Source: Pseudomonas pharyngis (GTDB taxonomy: Bacteria > Pseudomonadota > Gammaproteobacteria > Pseudomonadales > Pseudomonadaceae). Taken from it: a DNA stretch of 64,000 nt. Positions within the stretch are counted from its first letter, which is position 1; each line of letters begins with the position of its first letter. A model generated the notes under the pieces. The model was not told the DNA's origin, did no database searches, and saw only the letters and a list, made by a program, of their open reading frames with translations. This document shows positions 1 to 9,730 of this stretch, in pieces. The DNA lies in NCBI RefSeq assembly GCF_021602345.1, contig NZ_BQID01000005.1:124001-188000 (forward strand), given 5' to 3'. Both the position numbers and the translations under genes were made by a program.

Positions 1-1903
1 GCTCCTTGACGTATTCCGCGTCCAGCTCGGCAGCCATGGCCGCAGCCGCCAGGCCGCTGGCCGCGACGACCGCCATGGCCGGGAAGCGGCTTTTCAGCTC
101 TTCGACCTTGGCGAAGTTGTCGCCATTGGCGACCAGTTGGCGCTCCTGACCGACGAACGCATCGCGATCACCCTGACGACCGTAGACTTCCATCAGTTTC
201 AGACGCAGATCGCTGCGCTGCGGCTCCAGGCTCACGCCCTCCTCCAGCAGCGCGGCCGCTTGATTCAGACGACCGCCGTCGATGTGCGACTGCGCCTTGT
301 CCAGCACGTCGTCGGAACGCTCGGCGGCCGGAGCCACCAACGGCGCGGCGATCGGCTCGGCCATCACGACTGGCGCAACTACAGCAGCAGCAGCGGCTGG
401 GGCTGGGGCTGGGGCTGGGTTCAGCTTGACGCTGGCGGCTGGCACTTCCAGACCTTCGAAGCTGCTTTCAGGCAGATCGAGATCCTGGGAAAAGGATTGC
501 TCCTCCAGGGCACGGGCCATGCGCAGGTGTTTTTCGGCTTCCTGCTGCGCCTTGCGGCGGCGGGCCAGCAGCAACAGCAGGAGCAGCAGAACCACCGCAC
601 CGCCACCGACCAGACCCAGCAGGATCGGATTGGTCAGCAGTTCGTTGAAGGATTTCTCGTCATCGGCGGCCGGCGTGGTTTCAACCACAGGCTCGACAAC
701 CGGCTCGACTGGTGCCTGAGCGGCGGCTTCAGGCGCAGGTGCGCCCGGAGCAGCCTCTGCCGGAGTGGCCGGCGGCGTGGCCGCCAGTTCCGCGGTGATC
801 GCCGGCACCACTGGCGCAGTGGCGGCGGTCGCGGGAGCAGCACCCGAACCCTCGGCCTGCATCTTCGCCAGTTGATTGTTTTTCAGCTCGATCAGGCGTT
901 GCAGCTTGTCCAGCTGGCTTTGCAGATCGGCCATGCGGCTTTTCAGTTCTTCGTTGTCACGACGGGTGGTGTCGAGACTTTCCTGAGTGACCGCCAGTTT
1001 GTTGCTCAGGGCCTTGGCATCGCCGGCCGGACCCTTGCCACGCGCCTTGGCGCTTTCGGCGGACACCAGGCTCAGGTTGTCCTTGGCGTTTTGCGCAGCG
1101 CCGGTATTGGCGCGGCCACGATTGGTCGCATCGAGTTGCTGCTGACCGGTGCCCGGCTTGGCCACATAACGACGGCCCTGACGCCAGGCTTCGTTCTGCG
1201 CGGCCACTTCGGCAATCGCTTTGGACTGCGGCAGCGCGGTGCTTTGTACCTGATCGGGTAGACGCAGCACCTGACCGGTTTTCAGGCGGTTGATGTTGCC
1301 GCCGATGAACGCGTCCGGGTTCAAGGCCTGGATCGCCAGCATGGTCTGCTGCACCGAACCGCCGGTGCGCGCCTTCGCGGCGATTTCCCACAGGGTGTCG
1401 CGCGGCGTGGTGGTGTGGGTCGAATGGGTGGCGCCGGTGGTCGGTGCGGTAATGGTTTGCGCTGGCGCGGGTTGAGCGGCGGCATCGGCGGTCTGCGGCG
1501 AAAACTTCGACGGATCCAGCAGCACGCTGTAGTCACGCAGCAGGCGGCCGTTCGGCCACATTACCTGCACGAGGAATTTCACCATCGGTTCCGACAGCGG
1601 TTTGCTCGAGGTAACGCGCAGCACACTTTTGCCGCTGGCGTTGAGCACCGGGGTGAACGTCAGATCATTGAGGAAGGCCTGGCGATCGACGCCGGCCTTG
1701 GCGAAATCTTCCGGCGAGGCCAGGCTCGGCACCACTTCGGCAGCGGTCAGATCCTTGACATCGAGCAGCTCGATTTCCGCTACCAGCGGCTGGTTCAGGG
1801 TCGACTTCAGGGTCAGCTCCCCGAGCCCGAGGGCATGCGCCATACCGGAGGACAGCGCCGAGGCGGCCGCTATTGCTAACACCAGTTTGCGAACTTGAAC
1901 CAT
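1..1903 (-). CDS. fimV: FimV-family peptidoglycan-binding inner-membrane protein (C-terminus beyond window)
   Basis: FimV organises polar functions such as type IV pili, twitching and cAMP signalling in Pseudomonas. The start is the ATG after an AGGAAGAGG ribosome site. A signal peptide ends near AHA at residue 24. A LysM-type segment (GDTLWEIA to GQVLRLP) lies around residues 165-213, a coiled coil (KLAVTQESLDTTRRDNEELKS) around 290-345, then an Ala/Pro/Glu-rich linker. One membrane span (LLGLVGGGAVVLLLLLLLLA) sits near 421-450, followed by a cytoplasmic part with a Pro-Ala run and the beginning of TPR-like helices. The frame is open to base 1, so the C-terminal FimV domain is outside the window. 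It lies next to the asd/leu genes, as in other Pseudomonas. Confidence 0.93.
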   Translation of the reverse strand, partial: MVQVRKLVLAIAAASALSSGMAHALGLGELTLKSTLNQPLVAEIELLDVKDLTAAEVVPSLASPEDFAKAGVDRQAFLNDLTFTPVLNASGKSVLRVTSSKPLSEPMVKFLVQVMWPNGRLLRDYSVLLDPSKFSPQTADAAAQPAPAQTITAPTTGATHSTHTTTPRDTLWEIAAKARTGGSVQQTMLAIQALNPDAFIGGNINRLKTGQVLRLPDQVQSTALPQSKAIAEVAAQNEAWRQGRRYVAKPGTGQQQLDATNRGRANTGAAQNAKDNLSLVSAESAKARGKGPAGDAKALSNKLAVTQESLDTTRRDNEELKSRMADLQSQLDKLQRLIELKNNQLAKMQAEGSGAAPATAATAPVVPAITAELAATPPATPAEAAPGAPAPEAAAQAPVEPVVEPVVETTPAADDEKSFNELLTNPILLGLVGGGAVVLLLLLLLLARRRKAQQEAEKHLRMARALEEQSFSQDLDLPESSFEGLEVPAASVKLNPAPAPAPAAAAAVVAPVVMAEPIAAPLVAPAAERSDDVLDKAQSHIDGGRLNQAAALLEEGVSLEPQRSDLRLKLMEVYGRQGDRDAFVGQERQLVANGDNFAKVEELKSRFPAMAVVAASGLAAAAMAAELDAEYVKE

Positions 1904-2112
1904 AGCCTCTTCCTTTGTTTGAACGTTCCTCGGCCAGCGAGAAGATGTTGATAGTCGCTGCCGTAAGGCATTGCGCGCGACGACGACAGCATGCCGCGCG
2001 CGATCATTTCTTTGATGCCCCGGAAAGTCCCGGAGGGTGACACGTTGCCAACTGCTCCGGCCAAGCATAGCGCCCGGCTAGAATCAGTCGACAAATTGTT
2101 GCCAAGTATCTT

Positions 2113-3123
2113 TTACAGCAGGTCTTTTATCAACAACTCGGCGACCTGCACGGCGTTGAGGGCCGCACCTTTGCGTACGTTATCTGACGTCAGCCACAGA
2201 TTAAGTTCCGACGGTTCGTCGACACCGGCACGTACCCGCCCGACGTAGACCACGTCCTGCCCCACTGCGTCACCGACGGCGGTCGGATAATCACCGGCCT
2301 CGACCAGCTCGATACCCTCGGCATCTTCCAGCGCAGCATTAACCTTTTCCAGGTCGACCGCGCTCGCTGACTGCAAGGTCACGCTAAAGCTATCGCCAAA
2401 AAACACCGGGGCTTGAACACAAGTTGCGGAAATCTTTAATAAAGGCTTGGTCAGCACCTGACGCAGCTCGCGCACCAGGCGTTTTTCCAGCAGCGTATGA
2501 CCTTGCGCATCCGGTGTGCCGACCTGGGCCAGCAGGTTGAAAGCCATCTGCCGGTCGAAGAATGTCGGCTCCAGCGGACGCATGTTCAGTAGCTCGGCGG
2601 TCTGGCGCGCCAGCTCGGTCACGGCTTCGCGGCCCTGGGCGGAAACCGCCAGATTGGCGGTGACATGCACGTATTGCAGTTCGATCAGATCGAGCAGCGG
2701 CGCCAACACCACGGCCAAAGTAGTGGCCGACGGGCTTGGACTGCTGACCTGGAACGGCACTTTCAAACCGGCCAGCACATCGGCATTGGCTTCCGGCACC
2801 ACTTGCGGCGCCTGATCCGCCGGCAAGGCGCCGGACAGATCGACCAGCGAGCAACCCGCCGCGTGAGCGCGGGCGGCGTAACTCAGGGTGATGGCCGGGC
2901 CGGCGGCGAAGAACGCCAGTTTGACCTTGCTGAAATCGAACTCGTCGACTTCACGCACGCGCACGTTCTTGTTGCGAAACAGCACCGAGCTGCCGGCGGA
3001 TTCGCTGCTGGCCAACAGGTGCAGCGTGCCAACCGGGAAGTCGCGTTCTTCGAGGATCTGCACAAGGGTTTCGCCGACAGTACCGGTGGCGCCGATCACG
3101 GCAATATCAAGGGTCTGGGTCAT
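2113..3123 (-). CDS. Aspartate-semialdehyde dehydrogenase paralogue (USG-1 type), catalytic Cys absent
   Basis: 336 residues, with an N-terminal dinucleotide-binding motif (AVIGATGTVGETL) and the overall fold of the Asd family. I chose the ATG giving MTQTLDIAV because the preceding in-frame sequence is non-conserved and the glycine motif then falls at the usual place. Where active enzymes read NPNCST, this protein reads SPSPSA around residue 127, so the nucleophilic cysteine is missing. It is therefore probably not an active dehydrogenase; its role is unknown. It lies between fimV and asd and is read in the same direction. A terminator follows asd, so it likely has its own promoter. Confidence 0.9.
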   Translation of the reverse strand: MTQTLDIAVIGATGTVGETLVQILEERDFPVGTLHLLASSESAGSSVLFRNKNVRVREVDEFDFSKVKLAFFAAGPAITLSYAARAHAAGCSLVDLSGALPADQAPQVVPEANADVLAGLKVPFQVSSPSPSATTLAVVLAPLLDLIELQYVHVTANLAVSAQGREAVTELARQTAELLNMRPLEPTFFDRQMAFNLLAQVGTPDAQGHTLLEKRLVRELRQVLTKPLLKISATCVQAPVFFGDSFSVTLQSASAVDLEKVNAALEDAEGIELVEAGDYPTAVGDAVGQDVVYVGRVRAGVDEPSELNLWLTSDNVRKGAALNAVQVAELLIKDLL

Positions 3124-3203
3124 GTTGCTACCTCTGGCGAAACGGGGGGAGCGGCACTTTACCGGGTGAGTCGCACGCAGGCAATTCGCGCCCGCCGCGA
3201 AGA

Positions 3204-3256
3204 GCGGACGGGGAGCGTCCATGGCTGCATTCCCACGCAGAGCATGGGAACGATCA
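3204..3256. repeat. Dispersed 53-bp double-hairpin repeat, copy 1
   Basis: Two adjacent small palindromes: GGACG-GGGAG-CGTCC and TTCCCACGC-AGA-GCATGGGAA. About 48 of 53 bases match the copy at 27061-27113. It is intergenic between asd and its paralogue, next to the asd terminator. The class resembles dispersed intergenic repeats common in P. fluorescens genomes. Confidence 0.7.
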
Positions 3257-3263
3257 ACAGGTA

Positions 3264-3300
3264 CAAAAAAACCCGCGCCTCTTGCAAGGCGCGGGTTCTT
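3264..3300 (-). terminator. Rho-independent terminator of asd
   Basis: A ten-base-pair stem AACCCGCGCC / GGCGCGGGTT with an eight-base loop, followed on the minus strand by a run of seven T. It begins 17 bases after the asd stop codon. Confidence 0.88.
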
Positions 3301-3316
3301 TCATTGCATCAAGCGA

Positions 3317-4429
3317 TCAACGCTCAAGCAGGATCCGCAGCATGCGACGCAGCGGTTCGGCCGCGCCCCACAGCAGTTGGTCGCCGACGGTGAAGGCACC
3401 GACGAACTGCGAACCCATGTTCAGCTTGCGCAGACGACCGACCGGTACGTTCAGGGTGCCGGTGACTTTCGTCGGGCTCAGCTCCTGCATGCTGATTTCA
3501 CGGTTGTTCGGCACCAGCTTGACCCAAGGGTTGTGCTGGCTGATCAGCCCTTCGATGTCGGCGATCGGCACGTCCTTGTTCAGCTTGATGGTCAGCGCCT
3601 GGCTGTGGCAACGCATGGCGCCGATGCGCACGCAGATGCCGTCGACCGGGATCGGGCTCTTGAAGCGACCGAGGATCTTGTTGGTCTCGGCCTGGGCCTT
3701 CCACTCTTCGCGGCTCTGGCCGTTCGGCAGTTCCTTGTCGATCCACGGGATCAGGCTGCCAGCCAGCGGTACGCCGAAGTTTTCGGTCGGGTATGCGTCG
3801 CTGCGCATGGCTTCGGCCACACGGCGGTCGATGTCGAGGATCGCGCTGGCAGGATCGGCCAGTTGATCGGCGACAGCGGCGTGGGTCGCGCCCATCTGCT
3901 TGATCAGTTCACGCATGTTCTGTGCACCGGCACCAGACGCCGCCTGATAGGTCATGGCGCTCATCCACTCGACCAGACCGGCCTCGAACAGACCACCCAG
4001 GCCCATCAGCATCAGGCTGACGGTGCAGTTGCCGCCGATGTAGTTCTTGGTGCCTGCGTCGAGCTGCTGGTCGATGACCTTGCGGTTGACCGGATCGAGG
4101 ATGATAACGGCGTCGTCGTTCATCCGCAGGCTCGAGGCCGCGTCGATCCAGTAACCCTGCCAGCCGGCTTCGCGCAGCTTCGGGAATACTTCGCTGGTGT
4201 AGTCGCCGCCCTGGCAGGTCAGGATCACGTCGAGGGTTTTCAGCTCTTCAATGCTGTAAGCGTCCTTGAGCGGAGCAATGTCCTTGCCCACGGACGGGCC
4301 TTGGCCACCGACATTGGAAGTGGTGAAAAACACCGGCTCGATAAGATCGAAATCCTGCTCTTCCAGCATCCGCTGCATGAGCACGGAACCGACCATGCCG
4401 CGCCAACCGATCAGACCTACACGTTTCAT
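3317..4429 (-). CDS. asd: Aspartate-semialdehyde dehydrogenase
   Basis: Makes L-aspartate 4-semialdehyde from aspartyl phosphate with NADPH, the branch point to lysine/diaminopimelate, threonine and methionine. 370 residues, the usual length for the gammaproteobacterial enzyme. The NADP-binding [10 protein letters not shown] is at the N-terminus, the nucleophilic cysteine lies in GGNCTVSL near residue 134, and the active-site histidine in MRCHSQALT near 273. It lies downstream of leuB in the same direction, with a 66-base gap, and has a strong terminator. Confidence 0.98.
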   Translation of the reverse strand: MKRVGLIGWRGMVGSVLMQRMLEEQDFDLIEPVFFTTSNVGGQGPSVGKDIAPLKDAYSIEELKTLDVILTCQGGDYTSEVFPKLREAGWQGYWIDAASSLRMNDDAVIILDPVNRKVIDQQLDAGTKNYIGGNCTVSLMLMGLGGLFEAGLVEWMSAMTYQAASGAGAQNMRELIKQMGATHAAVADQLADPASAILDIDRRVAEAMRSDAYPTENFGVPLAGSLIPWIDKELPNGQSREEWKAQAETNKILGRFKSPIPVDGICVRIGAMRCHSQALTIKLNKDVPIADIEGLISQHNPWVKLVPNNREISMQELSPTKVTGTLNVPVGRLRKLNMGSQFVGAFTVGDQLLWGAAEPLRRMLRILLER

Positions 4430-4495
4430 CGCAACTACACCTTCTTGAAAAGTGGGCCGCTGCTTTGTATTGAATTTCGCAGCGGGCCCGAGAGA

Positions 4496-5578
<1,083 letters not shown>

Positions 5579-5647
5579 GCTTTCCTCGTGTCTTCAGTCG
5601 GTGCGCCGTCGACGGGCGCGCCGGGAAAAATGCTTGTCGTTCGAAAC

Positions 5648-6412
5648 TTACTTTTCAGCCCAGAGCACCAGTACATCTGTACTGAACGAACCATCGGCCT
5701 CAATCTCAAAATATTCGCGCACTTCGTTGCCCATCGACTGCTGCAACTGGCGGATCGCGGCGCGCATCACTTCGGGTGTGCGCATGCGCTCGACCCAGCT
5801 GTTGTACTCCAGACGCAGGCGCTGACGCGTGGTGCTGCGGGTGTGCAGACCGGCCTCGCTGACCTGGCGCAACCACTCGCCGGCCGAATAATCGCGCACA
5901 TGGCTGGTGTCGCGCAGCACTTCGACGCTCTGCAAATAGGTGTCGAACAGCGGACTGCCCGGCGACAGCACATCGATGAACGCCGCCACGCCACCCGGTT
6001 TCAGCACCCGGCGCACTTCGCGCAAGGCCACACCGAGATCGCTCCAATGGTGCGCCGAATAGCGGCTGAACACGAAGTCGAATTCGCCATCGGCGAACGG
6101 CAGGTGCTCGGCGGCGCCGTTGACCGTGGACACATTGCTCAAGCCGCGATCAACGGCCGCGGCGGCAACCACGTCGAGCATCTGTTGCGACAGGTCGTAG
6201 GCCACCACTTCCTTCACCAACGGGGCGACGTGAAAACTCACGTGCCCGGCGCCGCAACCCAGGTCCAGCACCCGCGCCTCGCCCTGCCCCGCCAACTCAG
6301 CCTGCAGCAGCGCAAATTCAGTGCCTTGAGCGTGAACGGCGCTGCTCAGGTAGGCGGCGGCCTGTTCACCAAATTGCTTTTGTACAACCTGACTGTGGGC
6401 GGTGCTGGTCAT
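5648..6412 (-). CDS. Class I SAM-dependent methyltransferase (UbiE/Methyltransf_11 type)
   Basis: 254 residues. The SAM-binding motif I VLDLGCGAGHVS is at about 47-58; motif II (VVAYDLSQQML) and the post-motif segment LPFADGEFDFVFSRYSAHHWSD follow. The substrate is not evident. It resembles UbiE-like small-molecule methyltransferases but is not UbiE itself. It sits between leuD and leuB, where other Pseudomonas also carry a methyltransferase, so it is probably co-transcribed with the leucine genes although no role in leucine synthesis is known. A REP pair separates it from leuD. Confidence 0.9.
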   Translation of the reverse strand: MTSTAHSQVVQKQFGEQAAAYLSSAVHAQGTEFALLQAELAGQGEARVLDLGCGAGHVSFHVAPLVKEVVAYDLSQQMLDVVAAAAVDRGLSNVSTVNGAAEHLPFADGEFDFVFSRYSAHHWSDLGVALREVRRVLKPGGVAAFIDVLSPGSPLFDTYLQSVEVLRDTSHVRDYSAGEWLRQVSEAGLHTRSTTRQRLRLEYNSWVERMRTPEVMRAAIRQLQQSMGNEVREYFEIEADGSFSTDVLVLWAEK

Positions 6413-6451
6413 GGATACGTCCTTTTCTGGGCCAAGTCTTGCGCTGCCTTT

Positions 6452-6541
6452 GCCGGCCTCATCGCTGGCAAGCCAGCTCCCACAGTAAATGCAGCGTTCA
6501 CAAAACCTGTGGGAGCGGGCTTGCCCGCGATGGGGTCAGCC
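6452..6541. repeat. Inverted pair of REP elements
   Basis: Two REP sequences in opposite orientation: ATCGCTGGCAAGCCAGCTCC near 6461-6480 and TGTGGGAGCGGGCTTGCCCG near 6509-6528, separated by about 28 bases. The GTGGGAGCGGGCTTGCCCGCGA core is the classical Pseudomonas REP. It lies between leuD and the methyltransferase gene within one transcription unit. Confidence 0.88.
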
Positions 6542-6556
6542 CTGACTACATCAATC

Positions 6557-7201
6557 TCACGCGTCGCGGAACAACCACGGCTGGCTCGCGCGATGCTTGG
6601 CTTCAAACGCGGCAATCGCATCGCCGTCCTGCAAGGTCAGGCCGATGTCGTCCAGGCCATTGAGCAGGCAGTGCTTGCGGAACGCGTCGATCTCGAAGCG
6701 GTAGACCTTGCCGTTCGGGCTGGTCACGGTCTGCTCGTGCAGATCGATCTGCAACTGATAGCCCGGCGCGGCCTCGACCTGCTTGAACAGCTCGTCGACT
6801 TCGGCGTCGCTCAGGATGATCGGCAGCAAACCGTTCTTGAAGCTGTTGTTGAAGAAGATGTCGGCATAGCTCGGCGCGATGATGCTGCGGAAACCGTACT
6901 CTTCCAGCGCCCACGGCGCGTGCTCACGGCTGGAACCGCAACCGAAGTTCTCGCGGGCCAGCAACACGCTGGCGCCTTGATAGCGCTCGGCGTTGAGCAC
7001 GAATTCCTTGTTCAGCGGACGCTTGGAGTTGTCCTGATACGGCTGCCCCACATCGAGGTAACGCCATTCGTCGAACAGGTTCGGGCCGAAACCGGTGCGC
7101 TTGATCGACTTCAGAAACTGCTTCGGAATGATCTGATCGGTATCGACGTTGGCACGATCCAGAGGCGCGACGAGACCAGTGTGCTGGGTAAAAGCTTTCA
7201 T
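6557..7201 (-). CDS. leuD: 3-isopropylmalate dehydratase small subunit
   Basis: Small subunit of isopropylmalate isomerase, which converts 2- to 3-isopropylmalate together with LeuC. 214 residues, the normal length. It shows the swivelling-domain motifs [30 protein letters not shown] and [19 protein letters not shown]. It begins 11 bases after leuC ends, so translation is probably coupled. Confidence 0.98.
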   Translation of the reverse strand: MKAFTQHTGLVAPLDRANVDTDQIIPKQFLKSIKRTGFGPNLFDEWRYLDVGQPYQDNSKRPLNKEFVLNAERYQGASVLLARENFGCGSSREHAPWALEEYGFRSIIAPSYADIFFNNSFKNGLLPIILSDAEVDELFKQVEAAPGYQLQIDLHEQTVTSPNGKVYRFEIDAFRKHCLLNGLDDIGLTLQDGDAIAAFEAKHRASQPWLFRDA

Positions 7202-7212
7202 GCTGCGCTCCT

Positions 7213-8631
7213 TTAGATCAATTCACGAACGTCGATGAAACGACCGTTCACCGCCGCCGCAGCGGCCATGGCCGGGCTGACGAGGTGGGTACGGCCACCG
7301 GCGCCCTGACGGCCTTCGAAGTTACGGTTGGAGGTCGAGGCGCAATGCTCGCCGGACTCCAGACGGTCCGGGTTCATCGCCAGGCACATCGAGCAACCCG
7401 GCTCGCGCCATTCGAAACCGGCTTCGAGGAAGATCTTGTCCAGACCTTCGGCCTCGGCCTGGGCCTTCACCAGACCCGAGCCCGGCACCACGATGGCCTG
7501 CTTGATGGTCGAGGCGACCTTGCGGCCCTTGGCGATGACCGCTGCAGCGCGCAAGTCTTCGATCCGCGAGTTGGTGCAGGAACCGATGAATACGCGGTCG
7601 AGCTGGATGTCGGTGATTGCCTGATTGGCGGTCAAACCCATGTATTTCAAGGCGCGGACGATCGAGTCGCGCTTGACCAGGTCCATTTCCTTGGCCGGGT
7701 CCGGCACGTTCTGATCAACGGCCAGCACCATTTCCGGCGATGTGCCCCAGCTGACTTGCGGCTTGATCTGCGTGGCGTCGAGCTCGACCACGGTGTCGAA
7801 ATGCGCGTCGGCGTCGGACACCAGGTCTTTCCAGGACTCGACCGCCAGATCCCACTCGGCGCCTTTCGGTGCGAACGGACGACCCTTGACGTAATCCACG
7901 GTCTTCTGGTCCGCCGCCACCAGGCCCACACGGGCGCCGGCTTCGATGGACATGTTGCAGATGGTCATGCGGCCTTCGATGGACAGGTCGCGAATCGCGC
8001 TGCCGGCGAATTCGATGGCATGGCCGTTACCGCCGGCGGTGCCGATCTTGCCGATTACCGCGAGGACGATGTCCTTGGCGGTCACGCCGAACGGCAACTG
8101 GCCTTCGACGCGCACCAGCATGTTCTTCATTTTCTTGGCGACCAGGCACTGGGTGGCGAGCACGTGCTCGACTTCGGAAGTGCCGATCCCGTGAGCCAGG
8201 GCGCCGAACGCGCCGTGGGTCGAGGTGTGCGAGTCGCCGCAGACCACGGTCATGCCCGGCAAGGTCGCGCCCTGCTCCGGGCTGATCACGTGAACGATGC
8301 CCTGGCGCACGTCGTTCATCTTGAATTCGACGATGCCGTATTCATCGCAGTTGTCGTCGAGGGTCTGAACCTGCAAACGCGAGACCTGGTCGGCAATGGC
8401 TTCGATGCCGCCCTTGCGCTCCGGGGTGGTCGGTACGTTGTGGTCCGGGGTGGCGATGTTGGCATCGATGCGCCACGGCTTGCGCCCGGCCAGACGCAGG
8501 CCTTCGAAGGCTTGCGGCGAGGTCACTTCGTGGATGATGTGACGATCGATATAGATCAGCGCCGAGCCATCGTCGCGCTGCTTGACCAAATGCGAATCCC
8601 AGAGCTTGTCGTAGAGCGTTTTGCCGGCCAT
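7213..8631 (-). CDS. leuC: 3-isopropylmalate dehydratase large subunit
   Basis: Catalytic [4Fe-4S] subunit of isopropylmalate isomerase. 472 residues from the ATG giving [14 protein letters not shown]; an upstream in-frame ATG would add 15 non-conserved residues. Cluster ligands are visible in [14 protein letters not shown] and in [45 protein letters not shown] is the family signature. First gene of the leucine series; the LysR gene is divergent, 140 bases away. Confidence 0.98.
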   Translation of the reverse strand: MAGKTLYDKLWDSHLVKQRDDGSALIYIDRHIIHEVTSPQAFEGLRLAGRKPWRIDANIATPDHNVPTTPERKGGIEAIADQVSRLQVQTLDDNCDEYGIVEFKMNDVRQGIVHVISPEQGATLPGMTVVCGDSHTSTHGAFGALAHGIGTSEVEHVLATQCLVAKKMKNMLVRVEGQLPFGVTAKDIVLAVIGKIGTAGGNGHAIEFAGSAIRDLSIEGRMTICNMSIEAGARVGLVAADQKTVDYVKGRPFAPKGAEWDLAVESWKDLVSDADAHFDTVVELDATQIKPQVSWGTSPEMVLAVDQNVPDPAKEMDLVKRDSIVRALKYMGLTANQAITDIQLDRVFIGSCTNSRIEDLRAAAVIAKGRKVASTIKQAIVVPGSGLVKAQAEAEGLDKIFLEAGFEWREPGCSMCLAMNPDRLESGEHCASTSNRNFEGRQGAGGRTHLVSPAMAAAAAVNGRFIDVRELI

Positions 8632-8771
8632 CAGACGGTTCCTCATCAGCTTGTTTCTATGCCCTGGGCTTATCAATAACCCTTTGGCTTGTGAGGCCGA
8701 TCCTATGGGGTTAGATTAAATAACTCAAATTCATATTTTTTATGCTTTGGATAACCACCTGGAATACGAAC

Positions 8772-9662
8772 ATGGACCTGGCCAACCTCAATGCTTTTAT
8801 CGCGATTGCCGAGACTGGAAGCTTCTCCGGTGCCGGCGAACGGCTGCACCTGACACAACCGGCCATCAGCAAACGCATCGCCGGGCTGGAGCAGCAATTG
8901 AATGTGCGGCTGTTTGACCGGCTCGGTCGTGAAGTGGGCCTGACCGAGGCCGGCCGGGCCCTGCTGCCACGGGCTTATCAGATTCTCAACGTGCTGGACG
9001 ACACGCGCCGCGCCCTGACCAACCTGACCGGCGAAGTCACCGGCCGCCTGACCCTGGCCACCAGTCACCACATCGGCCTGCACCGTCTGCCGCCCTTATT
9101 GAGGGAATACACCCGCCGCTACCCACAGGTGGCGCTGGATATTCAGTTCCTCGATTCGGAAGTGGCCTACGAGGAAATTCTCCACGGCCGGGCAGAACTG
9201 GCAGTCATCACCCTGGCGCCGGAGCCGCATACGCTGGTCAAGGCCACGCCAGTCTGGGATGACCCGCTGGATTTCGTGGTGGCCCCGGAACATTCATTGA
9301 TCAGCAACGGCGCCGTCACATTGGCGGACATTGCCGGTCATCCGGCGGTTTTCCCCGGCGGCAACACTTTTACCCACCATATTGTGCAGCGGCTGTTCGA
9401 GGCTCAGGGCCTGACGCCGAACATCGCCATGAGCACCAACTACCTGGAAACCATCAAGATGATGGTGTCGATCGGCCTGGCCTGGAGCGTTTTGCCGCGC
9501 ACCATGCTCGATGAACAGGTGGCGCGCATACCTTTACCGGGCATACAGCTCAGTCGCCAGCTAGGCTATATCCTGCACACTGAAAGGACGCTGTCGAATG
9601 CTGCACGGGCGTTTATGGCCCTGCTGGACGCTCAAATCGATCTGCCAGGGACTCTCGGCTAA
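8772..9662 (+). CDS. LysR-family transcriptional regulator, divergent from leuC
   Basis: 296 residues from the ATG giving MDLANLNAFIAIAETGSFS. An N-terminal winged helix-turn-helix (residues 1-60, SFSGAGERLHLTQPAISKRIAGLEQQL) is followed by a LysR effector-binding domain from about residue 88. The divergent position to leuC makes control of leucine genes likely by analogy with LysR pairs, but the effector is not visible. The intergenic stretch is AT-rich, with T-N11-A-like segments around 8710-8745. Confidence 0.9.
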   Translation: MDLANLNAFIAIAETGSFSGAGERLHLTQPAISKRIAGLEQQLNVRLFDRLGREVGLTEAGRALLPRAYQILNVLDDTRRALTNLTGEVTGRLTLATSHHIGLHRLPPLLREYTRRYPQVALDIQFLDSEVAYEEILHGRAELAVITLAPEPHTLVKATPVWDDPLDFVVAPEHSLISNGAVTLADIAGHPAVFPGGNTFTHHIVQRLFEAQGLTPNIAMSTNYLETIKMMVSIGLAWSVLPRTMLDEQVARIPLPGIQLSRQLGYILHTERTLSNAARAFMALLDAQIDLPGTLG

Positions 9663-9730
9663 CTTGTGCTACTCCTATAGAGCTGCCGCCCCTGTGCCAA
9701 ACGCCCAAATCAGCTCAAGGCCCCTTAACA

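Noticed and set aside
137-1261. Plus-strand open frame opposite fimV
   Set aside because: It has low-complexity His/Gln/Arg/Gly composition and is fully explained by the fimV coding sequence.
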